From: Engelhardtia mirabilis
Lineage (GTDB): Bacteria > Planctomycetota > UBA1135 > GCA-002686595
DNA: 64,000 bases
Assembly: GCA_007751255.1 (NCBI GenBank)
Contig: CP036296.1
Coordinates: 2,170,001-2,234,000, forward strand
Direction: 5' to 3'
Shown here: piece by piece, positions 17,570 through 26,339 of the stretch
How positions within the stretch are numbered: the stretch's first letter is position 1
Layout: each line of letters opens with the position of its first letter
Translations under genes and position numbers: made by a program
The notes under the pieces: generated by a model
Database searches by the model: none
Seen by the model: the letters and a program-made list of their open reading frames with translations, nothing else
What the model was told of the DNA's origin: nothing

Positions 17570-17676
17570 GGCGCGCCGACGACGCGTATCCGCTGCGATA
17601 CTCGGAGGAGGCGCTGGCGACGCCAGCGGCGATCGGAGCCCGGGCAGTGACGCCGAATTTCTGATCCAGGACACTA
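17568..17676 (+). mobile_element. MITE-like element, truncated tandem copy
   Basis: Repeats the right-hand ~108 bp of copy 1 directly after it. The junction is CTAG, so the internal CTAG of copy 1 and its terminal CTAG bound the duplicated segment (period 106 bp). It differs from copy 1 by a one-base indel and a few substitutions: here the interior has CGCTGGCGACGCCAGCG, a perfect 8-bp stem, where copy 1 has CGCAACGACGCCAGCG. Its final CTA (17674-17676) is the stop codon of the minus-strand gene that ends here. Confidence 0.75.
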
Positions 17677-18285
17677 GTCCGTGATCGGGCGCAACAACCG
17701 CCGCACCCGGTGGTCGTCGGTCAGGTGCAGGGAACGGGCCTTGCGCACGAAGGCGTAGCTCTCGTGGCGGCCGACGTCGGACGCGAGCAGAAGCCGACCG
17801 CGCGCGCTGCTCCAGACCCCGCGGTCGCCGGCGTCCTGGCCGGTGAGTCCGTCGCTGGGCTTCGCGGCCGGATCGGCGGGACCGCGGGCGAAGTGACCCT
17901 CGGGCGCTAGGAGCAGCAGCACGGTGTTGGTCAGGGCGAAGCTGGTTTCGTCGCCGTGCTCCGTCCAGGCGTAGAGACCGACCAACTCTCGGTCGCGGGG
18001 CGCGGACTGCGGTGCGCGTCGCAGCCCGGGGACGGCGACGTCCTGCTCGAACCGCCGCCGAGCACGCGGCGTTCGCTCGAAGGCGCGGTGGATCGCGTCC
18101 ACCAGCTCGCCCAGATGGTTGGCGCGCCGTGGGTCCGAGATCAGCCGCCCGATGCTGAGCAGCTCCTGTTCGCTCGGCTCGTTGTCCAAGGCGATCGCGA
18201 GCTGCTCGAGATCGTCGGCGCAGGGATCCAGTCCGGCGTCGATGCGCCGAATGCACGCGGCGATGAGGGGGGCGAGGGTCGGCAT
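17674..18285 (-). CDS. protein of unknown function
   Basis: 203 residues, not recognised. The N-terminal half is helical and acidic with a leucine pattern (MPTLAPLIAACIRRIDAGLDP), the C-terminal half more beta-rich (LVGLYAWTEHGDETSFAL, TVLLLLAPEGHFA). There is no signal peptide, membrane segment or metal motif. The TAG stop lies in the end of the truncated miniature element (GAC-TAG), so the element inserted exactly at the CTAG containing the original stop and left the protein intact. It is on the same strand as the RND efflux genes but separated from them by 192 bases. Confidence 0.6.
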   Translation of the reverse strand: MPTLAPLIAACIRRIDAGLDPCADDLEQLAIALDNEPSEQELLSIGRLISDPRRANHLGELVDAIHRAFERTPRARRRFEQDVAVPGLRRAPQSAPRDRELVGLYAWTEHGDETSFALTNTVLLLLAPEGHFARGPADPAAKPSDGLTGQDAGDRGVWSSARGRLLLASDVGRHESYAFVRKARSLHLTDDHRVRRLLRPITD

Positions 18286-18477
18286 GGAACGATCGCGAAG
18301 CTAGCAGAAGTCCGCGTCGGGCGATTCAACGTCCCAATGCTCGCGCCGACCGGGCACTGGGGGTCGCGGGAAGTTCGGACCCAGGGACGCCGCCCATTGC
18401 CGCCCCGCATCCGGGACGGCGACGGGGGCCAATTCGGCCTCAGCCAGGGCCATGGGGCCGCTGTCGGGGTCCAGCGG

Positions 18478-21400
18478 TCACTGCACGGCGCGATCCACCC
18501 TCGGACGGCCCGGCAGCAATCGCTGGACCAAGCCCCGCGCGTCCTCCTGGATCAGGTAGAGCGACGGCACCAGCCCGAGGGTGATGAACGTGGCGAAGGC
18601 GACCCCGAAGGCCAGGGAAATGGCCATCGGAATCAGGAACTTGGCTTGCACCGAGCGCTCCAGCATCAGCGGGGTCAGCCCCGCGAAGGTCGTCAGGGAG
18701 GTCAACAGGATCGGCCGGAAGCGCGTCCGACAGGCATCGATCGCGGCCTGTGAGGCCGACTTGTGCGGGTGGGCGATGCGTTCGCGGTTCACGAAGTCCA
18801 CCAGCACGAGGCTGTCGTTGACGACCACACCGCCCAGGGCGACGACCCCCAGGACCGAGATCATCGAGAGCTGGTAGCCGGTCAACAGGTGTCCACCGAC
18901 CGCGCCCACGAGGCCGAAGGGGATCGCGCTCATCACGATCAGGGGTTGGAAATAGGACCGGAACGGGATCGCCATCAGCGCGAAGATGCCCAAGAGGGCC
19001 ACGGCGTAGAGCCGCGCGAGCTGCGAGATCGTCTCGGCCTGCTCCTGCTGTTCGCCCACCATGGACCAGCGGCTGCCGGGGTAGGCGGCGACCAGGCGCG
19101 GGAGGATCTCCTCCTGCAGCCGCGCGCGAACCGCGTTGGGGTCCGCCATGGCGTCGTCCACGTCGGCCGTGACCTCGATCGCGCGCATGCGGTCCGCGCG
19201 CATGATGGTCGAATCGCCGCGCGTCTCGAAGGCGGTGGCGACCTCGCCGAAGGGCACCTCGCCACCGTCCGGCGTGCGCACGCGCATGGCCGCGACGTCG
19301 GCCAGGGACAGCCGTTCGTCCTTGGGGTAGCGGACCATCACGTCCACGTCGTCGCGCCCGCGCTGGATGCTCTGGGCCTCGTCGCCGTAGAAGCCCTGTC
19401 GCACCTGCCGCGCCAACTCCGCGCGACTCAGACCCAGGGCCTGGGCCTGGGGCTTGACGTCCAAGCGCAGCTCGCGCTTGCCCTCGCGGAAGGTGTCGGC
19501 GATCGCGAAGACGCCGGGCAGGTCGCGCAGCTCCGCGCGCAGGTCGTCGGTCAAGGCACGCAGCCGCGACGTGTCCGTGGACTGCAGGCGCACGTGCACC
19601 GGCTTGCCGGAGGCGATCAGGTCCGAGTCGAACTCGAGCTCGATCGCACCGGGGATCTCGCCGACCAGGTCACGCCAGCGCTTGGCGATCTCGAGCGAGG
19701 GCACCTCGCGCTCCTGCGCCGGGGCCAGCTCCAAGGTCACCTCGGCCAGGTGCTCGCCGGAGAAGCTGCCGCCGATGCGGCCGCCGTTCGAGCTCTGATC
19801 GCCGCGGAAGGGCTGGGAGCCGACGGCGGTGAACCAGTGCCGGATCAGGTCGGGCTGACCCTCCGCCGCCAGCTCGTCCTTGAGCTCCACGATCGCGGCC
19901 TCGAGCTGGGCCGCCGCGGCGGCCGTGCGTTCGATCGGCGTTCCCAGGGGCATCGACACCTGCGCCGCCACGTTGTCGGCCTCGACCGGGGGCATGAAGT
20001 CGAAGCGGATGTGCCCGCCCGCGACCGTCTCGAGCGTCAGGGCCAGGGCCACGAGCCCGGCGCTGAGCGTCGCGTAGCGGAAGCGCAGCGCGGCCCTCAG
20101 GGTCGGCGTGAAGAAGCGGTCGACGAAGGTCTCCTGGCCATCGGCGATGCGCTTCTGGAAGCGCACCCACCAGACGAAGGGCGGGCGCTCGGAGAGGCGG
20201 TCGAGCAGGTGCGAGCTGTGGGCCAGGTGGGCCGGCAGGATCAGCAGCGACTCGATCAAGGAGAACAGCAGGGTCGGGATCACCACCGCGGGGATGATGA
20301 ACCAGATGCGCCCGCTGAACCCGTCGAGCAGGGCCATGGGCACGAAGGCCAGCACGGTGGTGAAGATCGCGAACTGCACCGGTTGCGACACGTCCAGGGC
20401 GCCGCGGCGACTGCCCTTGATGCCGCCCTCACCCCGTTCCTGGAAGCGGTGCACGCTCTCGCCCACGACGATCGCGTCGTCGACCACGATGCCCAGCACG
20501 AGGATGAAGGCGAACAGGCTGATCAAGTTGATCGAGCCACCCAGGTGGGGGAGCATCGCCAGGGCGCCGAGGAACGACACCGGGATGCCGAGCGCCACCC
20601 ACAGGGCCAGGCGGAAGCGCAGGAACAGCGCCAGCACCACGAACACCAGCCCCAGTCCACTCAGGCCGTTCTGGATCATCACCCGCAGGCGATCGCGGAG
20701 GATGATCGACTGGTCCTGCCAGGTGTCGATGTTGAGTCCCTGGGGCAGGTCGAGGCGCGTGCGTTCCACGTAGTCGCGCACGGCCGCGGCGATCTCGAGC
20801 GCGTTCTGGTCGCCCACGCGGTAGACGCGGATCTGGGCCGATGGCAGCCCGTCGAAGCGCGTGCGTTCGTCGGTGTCGGCGAAGGCGTCGACGACCTGCG
20901 CCACGTCGCCCACCGTGAGCCGACTGCCGTCGGGGGCCGTGCGCACGACCAGGGCCTCGAAGGCCTCGCGCTCCTTGGCGCGGCCGGCCGTGCGCAGCAG
21001 GATCTCGCCGCCGCGGGTCTTGACCGAGCCGCCGGGCAGCTCGATCGAGCCCCGCCGCACGGCGGCAGTGACCTCGTCGAAGGTCAGCCCGAACTGGCGC
21101 AGGCTGTCCTCGGAGACTTCGATCGAGATCTCGTAGGGCGGCGCGCCGGCCAGTTGGGCCTGGCTGATCTCGGGCAGGGCCGAGAGCTCCTCACGCACCC
21201 GCTCGGCCAGGCGCCGCAGGGTGAACTCGTCCGTGCTTCCGAAGACGGTCACGTCGATCACCGGCTTGCGCGTGACCAGCTCCGCCACGATCGGTTGCTC
21301 GGCCTCGTCGGGGAAGGTGTCGATCGCGTCCACCCGGACCTTGACGTCGTCGAGGACCTCGCGCGCGTCGGCGTCGCTGCGCACCTCGACGGTCACCGTG

Positions 21401-21669
21401 GCCATGTTCTCGGCGGCGGTCGAGGTGATTTCTTCGACTCCCGAGACGTCCCAGATGGCCTCCTCGATCCGCACGCAGATCGACTGCTCGGTCTCCTCGG
21501 GCGCGGCACCGGGGTAGGGCACCTGGATCGTGACCATGTCGGAGGAGAGCTCCGGGAAGACCTCCACCTGGATCGTCGGGATGGTCACCACGCCGGCTAC
21601 CAGGATCAGGGCCATCAGCAGGTTGGCGGCGACGCCGTTGCCTGCGAACCAGCGAATCCACTTGTCCAT
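18478..21669 (-). CDS. RND efflux pump inner-membrane permease
   Basis: 1063-residue proton-driven RND permease, the usual AcrB/CusA length. N-terminal helix 1 is in WFAGNGVAANLLMALILVAG. Two large periplasmic loops follow helices 1 and 7, and the helix-4 segment around FAFILVLGIVVDDAIVVGE carries the paired Asp proton-relay residues. GVVALGGVVVNDSLVLVDFVNRE is the corresponding repeat near the C-terminus. It is the last gene of the tetR-outer membrane-fusion-RND operon, 9 bases after the fusion protein. The Asp pair and the VEVFPELSSDMVTIQVPYPG start favour the multidrug (HAE-like) group over heavy-metal pumps. Confidence 0.92.
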   Translation of the reverse strand: MDKWIRWFAGNGVAANLLMALILVAGVVTIPTIQVEVFPELSSDMVTIQVPYPGAAPEETEQSICVRIEEAIWDVSGVEEITSTAAENMATVTVEVRSDADAREVLDDVKVRVDAIDTFPDEAEQPIVAELVTRKPVIDVTVFGSTDEFTLRRLAERVREELSALPEISQAQLAGAPPYEISIEVSEDSLRQFGLTFDEVTAAVRRGSIELPGGSVKTRGGEILLRTAGRAKEREAFEALVVRTAPDGSRLTVGDVAQVVDAFADTDERTRFDGLPSAQIRVYRVGDQNALEIAAAVRDYVERTRLDLPQGLNIDTWQDQSIILRDRLRVMIQNGLSGLGLVFVVLALFLRFRLALWVALGIPVSFLGALAMLPHLGGSINLISLFAFILVLGIVVDDAIVVGESVHRFQERGEGGIKGSRRGALDVSQPVQFAIFTTVLAFVPMALLDGFSGRIWFIIPAVVIPTLLFSLIESLLILPAHLAHSSHLLDRLSERPPFVWWVRFQKRIADGQETFVDRFFTPTLRAALRFRYATLSAGLVALALTLETVAGGHIRFDFMPPVEADNVAAQVSMPLGTPIERTAAAAAQLEAAIVELKDELAAEGQPDLIRHWFTAVGSQPFRGDQSSNGGRIGGSFSGEHLAEVTLELAPAQEREVPSLEIAKRWRDLVGEIPGAIELEFDSDLIASGKPVHVRLQSTDTSRLRALTDDLRAELRDLPGVFAIADTFREGKRELRLDVKPQAQALGLSRAELARQVRQGFYGDEAQSIQRGRDDVDVMVRYPKDERLSLADVAAMRVRTPDGGEVPFGEVATAFETRGDSTIMRADRMRAIEVTADVDDAMADPNAVRARLQEEILPRLVAAYPGSRWSMVGEQQEQAETISQLARLYAVALLGIFALMAIPFRSYFQPLIVMSAIPFGLVGAVGGHLLTGYQLSMISVLGVVALGGVVVNDSLVLVDFVNRERIAHPHKSASQAAIDACRTRFRPILLTSLTTFAGLTPLMLERSVQAKFLIPMAISLAFGVAFATFITLGLVPSLYLIQEDARGLVQRLLPGRPRVDRAVQ

Positions 21670-21678
21670 GGCCTGGCC

Positions 21679-22836
21679 TCAGTTGCGCGCGGGAGCGTCG
21701 GGTTGCTCGACCGCGACGGCCATCCCGTCGACCGCGAGGTCCAGGGCGGAGGTGATCACCCGCTCGCCATCGGACAGGCCGGACTCGATCACGACATCGT
21801 CGGTGCCGCGTTGGACGACCTGCACCGTGCGGCGCTGCAGCCGCTGGTCGGCGTCGACGATCCAGACCTGATCGGCGCCACGCAGGGCTTCGGTGGGAAT
21901 CGTGGCCGCGCGCTCGATCTCGCGGCCCGCGATGCGCGCGCTTGCGAAGGCACCCAGCCGCAGGGGCGCGGAGCCCTGGTCCAAGGGGGCGTCGATGCGC
22001 GTGATCGCCATTAGACTCCTGGAGCGGGGATCGAGCTGCGCCGCGGTGCGCACGACGCGGCCGCTGAAGGTCGCCGGTCGCCCGTCGACCTCCACGCTCA
22101 ACTCCACGGCTGGGCCGTCGATCTCGCCCACGCCGAGGGGCTCGAGGCGCGCCAGGTCGGCCGCGCCCAGGGGCAGGGCCACCTCGTAGGCCTCCGTCGC
22201 GATCAGTTGCGCCAGGGGCGTGCCCGCCGCGATCACCTGCCCCGCGTCGACCAGGCGGCGATCGACGACCGCGTCGAAGGGCGCGCGCAGCACCGTGCGC
22301 TCCAGATCGAGGAGCGCCTTCTCGCCAGCCGCCACCGCGGAGTCGAAGCGCGCCTGGGCCCGGGCCAGTTGCGGCTCGCGGCGCGCGAGGGCGCTGGGTT
22401 CGTCCACGCCCGAGGCCAGCAGGTCGCGGCGCGTGATCTCGGCTTCGGCCTGCTCGAGCTCGAGCGCGGCGCGCGCTTCCGCCACGGCCGCGGACGCCGC
22501 AATGCGCGCGATCTCGAGGTCGCGGCGATCGAGCTCGACCAGCACGTCGCCCTGGTGCACCCGCGCGCCCGACTCGAGCGGGGCGGCGATGCGGGTGATG
22601 CGGCCACCGACCTCGGCCGCGATCGTCGCCTCGCGCGCCGACTCGACCATGCCCTGGCTCTGGACCTCGAGCACCAACGGCGAGAGCTCGATCCACTGGA
22701 CTTGGACCAGGGGCACCACGGCCTCGCGCGGCTCGACCTGGACCTCGCCACGGGAGGCGACCAGGGCGCTGACGCCTGCGGCGCCCAGGGCCAGGATCAC
22801 GGCGCACAGGGCCACTTGGAACAGAACCGGCTTCAC
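21679..22836 (-). CDS. RND efflux membrane-fusion (periplasmic adaptor) protein
   Basis: 385 residues from GTG 22836, whose GTGA overlaps the stop of the outer-membrane gene. The N-terminal anchor is FQVALCAVILALGAAGVSALV. A lipoyl half (ARVHQGDVLVELDRRDLE), an alpha-hairpin with coiled-coil character (about residues 90-160), the second lipoyl half (LRAPFDAVVDRRLVDAGQVI) and a beta-barrel (SRSLMAITRID) follow. This is the canonical HlyD/AcrA order. It bridges the RND permease and the outer-membrane channel. An upstream in-frame ATG at 22929 would place 31 Arg/Pro-rich residues inside the preceding gene and is unlikely. Confidence 0.92.
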   Translation of the reverse strand: MKPVLFQVALCAVILALGAAGVSALVASRGEVQVEPREAVVPLVQVQWIELSPLVLEVQSQGMVESAREATIAAEVGGRITRIAAPLESGARVHQGDVLVELDRRDLEIARIAASAAVAEARAALELEQAEAEITRRDLLASGVDEPSALARREPQLARAQARFDSAVAAGEKALLDLERTVLRAPFDAVVDRRLVDAGQVIAAGTPLAQLIATEAYEVALPLGAADLARLEPLGVGEIDGPAVELSVEVDGRPATFSGRVVRTAAQLDPRSRSLMAITRIDAPLDQGSAPLRLGAFASARIAGREIERAATIPTEALRGADQVWIVDADQRLQRRTVQVVQRGTDDVVIESGLSDGERVITSALDLAVDGMAVAVEQPDAPARN

Positions 22837-24263
22837 TCCTGCACCTCCGCGGTGGCGTCGAACCCGCCACCCAGGGCCAGGTGCAGGTCGATCCGGTTCT
22901 CGAGCCAAGCGCGCCGCGTGTCGAGCCAAGCGCTCTCGGCGTCGAGTCGGGTGCGCCGCTCGATCAAGAGCTGCAGCAGGTTCTCGAGACCGGAGCGGTA
23001 GCGCTCGTCGACCAGCGCCTCCGAAGCGCGTGAACTCTCGACCGCCGACGCCAGGTGCGTCACCTGCAGTGCCAGGTCGTCCTCGGCGTCCAGGGCGATC
23101 TCGACCTCGGCGCAGGCGCGCAGCACGGCTCCGGCGAACTGGGCGCTGGCCTCGCTCGCGAGCGCGTCGCTCGATGCGATCTGCGCGCGGATGCGACCGC
23201 CCTCGAAGATCGGCTGGACCAGGTTGCCGGCCAGGCTCCAGACGCGGAAGTCGCCGTCGAGCAGGTCGCCGAGCTCGTTCGAGCTGGTGCCGCCCGACGC
23301 CGTCAGCGCCAGCCGCGGGTACAGGTCGGCCCGGGCAGCTTGGAAGCGCTCGTCAGCCGCGCGCAGGCGCAGTTCCGCGGAGAAGAGGTCCGGGCGCCGG
23401 GAGACGATCGTGGCGGGAATGCCGACCGGCGGGCGCTCCGGCGGGTTCGGCAGGCTGTCCGCCACCTGCAGATCGCCGGAGGGATAGCGGCCCATGAGGA
23501 TCTCCAGCCGCCGGATCGAGGCCTCCGCCGCGCGGCGCCGCCCGGCGACGAGGGCCTCCGAGTTCGCGAGCTGGGTGCGGGATTGCTCCAGCTCGAGCCG
23601 CGGCGCGAGGCCGCCCTCGAAGCGGTCCTGGACCAACTGCAGCGAGCGTCGGCGAATCTCCACTGCGTCGTCGGCCACCCGCAGCTGGGCCTTTGCCTCC
23701 ACCGCGCTCACGTAGGCCTTGGCCACCTGACCCGCGATGGACAGGCGCACCCCAGCGAAGTCGGCGGTGGTGGCGTCGCGCTGCAGCTCCGCGGCCCGCT
23801 CGAGCGCCGACAGTCGGCCCCACAGGTCGAGCTCCCAGGAGAGGTTGAGCGACAGGCCGAAGGTCGTCGCAGTCGAACTCAGCACCCCGCCCGAACCGGG
23901 GATCGGCAGGCCCACGTAGTTGCGTCGCGAGCGATCGGCCGAGAGCCCGGCGCTGACCTGGGGCCGACGGGAGACGCCCGCGAGCTCCGCCTCGGCGTCG
24001 GCCTGGGCCACCCGCTCGAGGGCCGCGCGCAGGTCGTAGCTGCGCTCCAGGGCCTCGACGATCAGCGCGTCCAGCTCGGGTGTTCCGAGCTCCTCCCACC
24101 AAGCGTCGGCGGCCTGCTCGGCGGCGGGCGGGGCGCTCTCGTCGGCCACGAACACATCGGGCAGGGGCGGCGCCTCGACCCGAGCTCGGGCCTCGGGCGG
24201 ATCGATCGCGGCGCAGGAGCCGAGGGCCAACAGGCCGAGCAGCGAGGTCGCAAGTTGCTTCAT
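22833..24263 (-). CDS. NodT-type outer-membrane efflux lipoprotein
   Basis: 476 residues from ATG 24263. It has a lipoprotein signal with lipobox LGSC (MKQLATSLLGLLALGSC), so it is acylated. Two OEP repeats are seen: LSLNLSWELDLWGRLSALERA and LAGNLVQPIFEGGRIRAQIA, typical of TolC/NodT trimeric channels. Its start overlaps the TetR stop (ATGA) and its stop overlaps the fusion-protein start (GTGA), so all pump genes are translationally coupled. The order outer-membrane channel, adaptor, pump is inverted relative to acrAB-tolC. Confidence 0.92.
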   Translation of the reverse strand: MKQLATSLLGLLALGSCAAIDPPEARARVEAPPLPDVFVADESAPPAAEQAADAWWEELGTPELDALIVEALERSYDLRAALERVAQADAEAELAGVSRRPQVSAGLSADRSRRNYVGLPIPGSGGVLSSTATTFGLSLNLSWELDLWGRLSALERAAELQRDATTADFAGVRLSIAGQVAKAYVSAVEAKAQLRVADDAVEIRRRSLQLVQDRFEGGLAPRLELEQSRTQLANSEALVAGRRRAAEASIRRLEILMGRYPSGDLQVADSLPNPPERPPVGIPATIVSRRPDLFSAELRLRAADERFQAARADLYPRLALTASGGTSSNELGDLLDGDFRVWSLAGNLVQPIFEGGRIRAQIASSDALASEASAQFAGAVLRACAEVEIALDAEDDLALQVTHLASAVESSRASEALVDERYRSGLENLLQLLIERRTRLDAESAWLDTRRAWLENRIDLHLALGGGFDATAEVQE

Positions 24264-25033
24264 CGGTCGGAATCCAGGTTCGATGGACGGCCGGCACGGG
24301 GACCGGTCGGCGAAGCGGTGGCCGGGGCGCGCAGGCCCGCGGCCGTGAAGGAGACGATCTGCTCGACGACGGTGCCCACGTCGTCCGGATCGCACAGGCC
24401 CCCGGTCGCCAGTCGCAGGCGATCGGTGTCGGACAGCACCATGCAGAGCGAGGCCAGCCCGAAGTGCAGGCGCCAGACCAGGTCGGCGGTCGAGAGCTCC
24501 GGGCAAAGCCGCACGAAGACCGGCATGAACTCCGCCTTGACCCCTTCGAACTCCCGTTCGATGGTCTTCCAGTGGGGACCGTCGGCGCTCAGCGAGCGTC
24601 CGATCAGGCAGGCGAAGGAGCGCCCGGCCGGCGTGGCCCGCAACGCCGCCGCGGGTTCGACCAGGGCGCGCAGCACGTCCTCCAGACTCGGCTCGGCGGG
24701 CGCGGCCGCGGTGAGCAGCGCGCGCAGCCCTTGCAAGCGTCGGTCGTTGACCGGTCCGACGCGCCGGTGGAACACCGCGCGGAACAGCTCGTCCTTGGAC
24801 CCGAAGTGGTAGTGGACCGCGGCGATGTTGGCGTCGGCCGCTGCCGTGATCTGTCGCAGGGACGTCGACGCGAAGGTGCGCTCGGCGAAGAGTCGCTCGG
24901 CGGCGTCGAGCAGGCGCGTGCGGGTGTCGCGGCTCACGTCGGACGACGGATCGACCTGCCCCCGGGCGGGCGACTCGGCCGCGGGCGAGGCCGGGGGCTG
25001 AGCGGGCGGCTGCTGATCGTCGGAGTCCAACAT
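24260..25033 (-). CDS. TetR/AcrR-family repressor of the efflux operon
   Basis: 257 residues from ATG 25033. A Pro/Ala/Asp-rich 30-residue N-terminal extension precedes the DNA-binding helix-turn-helix (RTRLLDAAERLFAERTFAST to ITAAADANIAAVHYHFGSKD). The C-terminal ligand-binding half is of the AcrR type. It is the first gene of the operon, with a perfect 16-bp palindrome 6 bases upstream of its start, fitting autoregulation. The inducer is unknown. Confidence 0.9.
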   Translation of the reverse strand: MLDSDDQQPPAQPPASPAAESPARGQVDPSSDVSRDTRTRLLDAAERLFAERTFASTSLRQITAAADANIAAVHYHFGSKDELFRAVFHRRVGPVNDRRLQGLRALLTAAAPAEPSLEDVLRALVEPAAALRATPAGRSFACLIGRSLSADGPHWKTIEREFEGVKAEFMPVFVRLCPELSTADLVWRLHFGLASLCMVLSDTDRLRLATGGLCDPDDVGTVVEQIVSFTAAGLRAPATASPTGPRAGRPSNLDSDR

Positions 25034-25038
25034 GTGTT

Positions 25039-25054
25039 TCAAACGATCGTTTGA
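25039..25054. promoter_or_regulatory. palindromic operator for the TetR regulator
   Basis: TCAAACGATCGTTTGA is a perfect 16-bp inverted repeat with no spacer, located 6 bases upstream of the TetR start and about 85 bases upstream of the divergent DUF429-ATL gene. The length and dyad symmetry fit a TetR dimer site. It may control both directions, but that is inference. Confidence 0.7.
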
Positions 25055-25138
25055 TAGCGGGCTCCAGGTGCGCCTGCAACACCAAATTTCAGCCTGGGGG
25101 CCGGATTCCGCCGGCGGCGGCCGGCAACCTCGGGAGCC

Positions 25139-26248
25139 ATGAAGCGCCTTCGCAGGTTCCCCCGAGGTCCCTGGACCGGGGTCGACGGCTGCCGGGCGGG
25201 CTGGGTCCGGGCCCGGCTGAGCCCCGCGGGTCGGATCGAGATCGACCTCGTCAAGTCGGCTCGGGCCCTGATCGCGGACCCCGCCGATCCCCTGGTGATC
25301 GACATGCCGATCGGCCTCTTCCCCGGCGGCCGCGCGCGCGCCCGGGACTGCGACCGCGCGGCGCGCGAACGCCTGGGCCCGCGCCGCTCGAGCGTCTTCA
25401 ACCCGCCGACCCGCGCGATGCTCCGCGCGCGCGAGCACGGCGAGGTGGGGCGCCTGGGCCTCTCGATCCAGGCCTTCCACCTGATCCCCAAGATCGCCGA
25501 GCTGGATCGAGCTCTGAGCGCGGACGACGCGTCCCGAGTCCTCGAAGGCCATCCGGAGCTAGCCTTCGCGTGCCTGGCCGGCGCGCCGCTCGAAGCCCCC
25601 AAGCGCACCACGGCCGGCCGGCACGCGCGCGCGCGCCTGCTCGAGGCCGCGGTCGCCGGATCCCTCGACGCCTTCGCGGACTTCGCCGCCGCGACGCGGC
25701 GCAAGGACGTAGCCCTCGACGACATCCTCGATGCGATGGTCCTGGCGGTCGCGGCCCGCGACGTGGCCGCGGGCACGGCGTTGCGATTGCCCGAGGGCGA
25801 GCTGGACCGTGATCGACGCGGCCTGCCGATGCAGATCTTCGGCGCGTCGTCGGTCCCGACGCCGGTCGACGATCAGCGAACTCGGATCGACACCCTTCGC
25901 CCGTTCGGAATGGCGCGACGGCCGGCTGTGCGGGGCCAGACGGACGAGCGCAGAGCACGCGTCCTGGCCACGGTCGACGCGATCCCATCGGGGAAGGTGG
26001 CGACCTACGGTCTCGTTGCGACCGAAGCGGGGCTCCCGCGTCGTGCGCGCTTCGTCGGCGGTTGCCTGCGCGACTTGCCCCCGGGCACCTCGCTGCCCTG
26101 GTGGCGAGTGGTCAACGCCTCGGGTGGCATCAGCCCCCGCGGCGACGGCTCGAGCACCGGTGAACAGCGACGACGTCTCGAGCGCGAGGGGGTCCAGCTC
26201 ACCGGGGGTGGGCGCGTCGACCTCAGTCTCCACCTCTGGCGGCCCTGA
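25139..26248 (+). CDS. DUF429 (predicted nuclease) fused to alkyltransferase-like (ATL) domain
   Basis: 369 residues with two recognisable parts. Residues 1 to about 235 match DUF429: GVDGCRAGWVRARL, LVIDMPIGLFPGG, RSSVFNPPTRAML, FHLIPKIAELD, EGHPELAFACLAG and PKRTTAGRHARARLL. This family is predicted to be an RNase H-fold nuclease. Residues from about 270 match the ATL branch of O6-alkylguanine transferases: AIPSGKVATYGLVATEAGLP, GTSLPWWRVVNASGGIS and EQRRRLEREGVQL. The PWWRVV has Trp where the repair enzymes have the acceptor Cys, so this half would bind but not reverse O6-alkylguanine. The gene starts 105 bases from the divergent tetR. Confidence 0.82.
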   Translation: MKRLRRFPRGPWTGVDGCRAGWVRARLSPAGRIEIDLVKSARALIADPADPLVIDMPIGLFPGGRARARDCDRAARERLGPRRSSVFNPPTRAMLRAREHGEVGRLGLSIQAFHLIPKIAELDRALSADDASRVLEGHPELAFACLAGAPLEAPKRTTAGRHARARLLEAAVAGSLDAFADFAAATRRKDVALDDILDAMVLAVAARDVAAGTALRLPEGELDRDRRGLPMQIFGASSVPTPVDDQRTRIDTLRPFGMARRPAVRGQTDERRARVLATVDAIPSGKVATYGLVATEAGLPRRARFVGGCLRDLPPGTSLPWWRVVNASGGISPRGDGSSTGEQRRRLEREGVQLTGGGRVDLSLHLWRP

Positions 26249-26339
26249 GGCGGTGTCCTCGAGGAATCTCGCGCTGGGCTCCAGCGGCGTCACGCGCCGC
26301 GCCGAAGTGGCGTGCGGGACCAATCAAAGGGGGGCCCAC

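Noticed and set aside
18763-22014. 1083-residue open frame on the plus strand, antisense to the RND pump
   Set aside because: It is a mirror of the RND coding sequence, an effect of high GC and codon bias; it is rich in His/Gln/Gly/Arg with no motifs.
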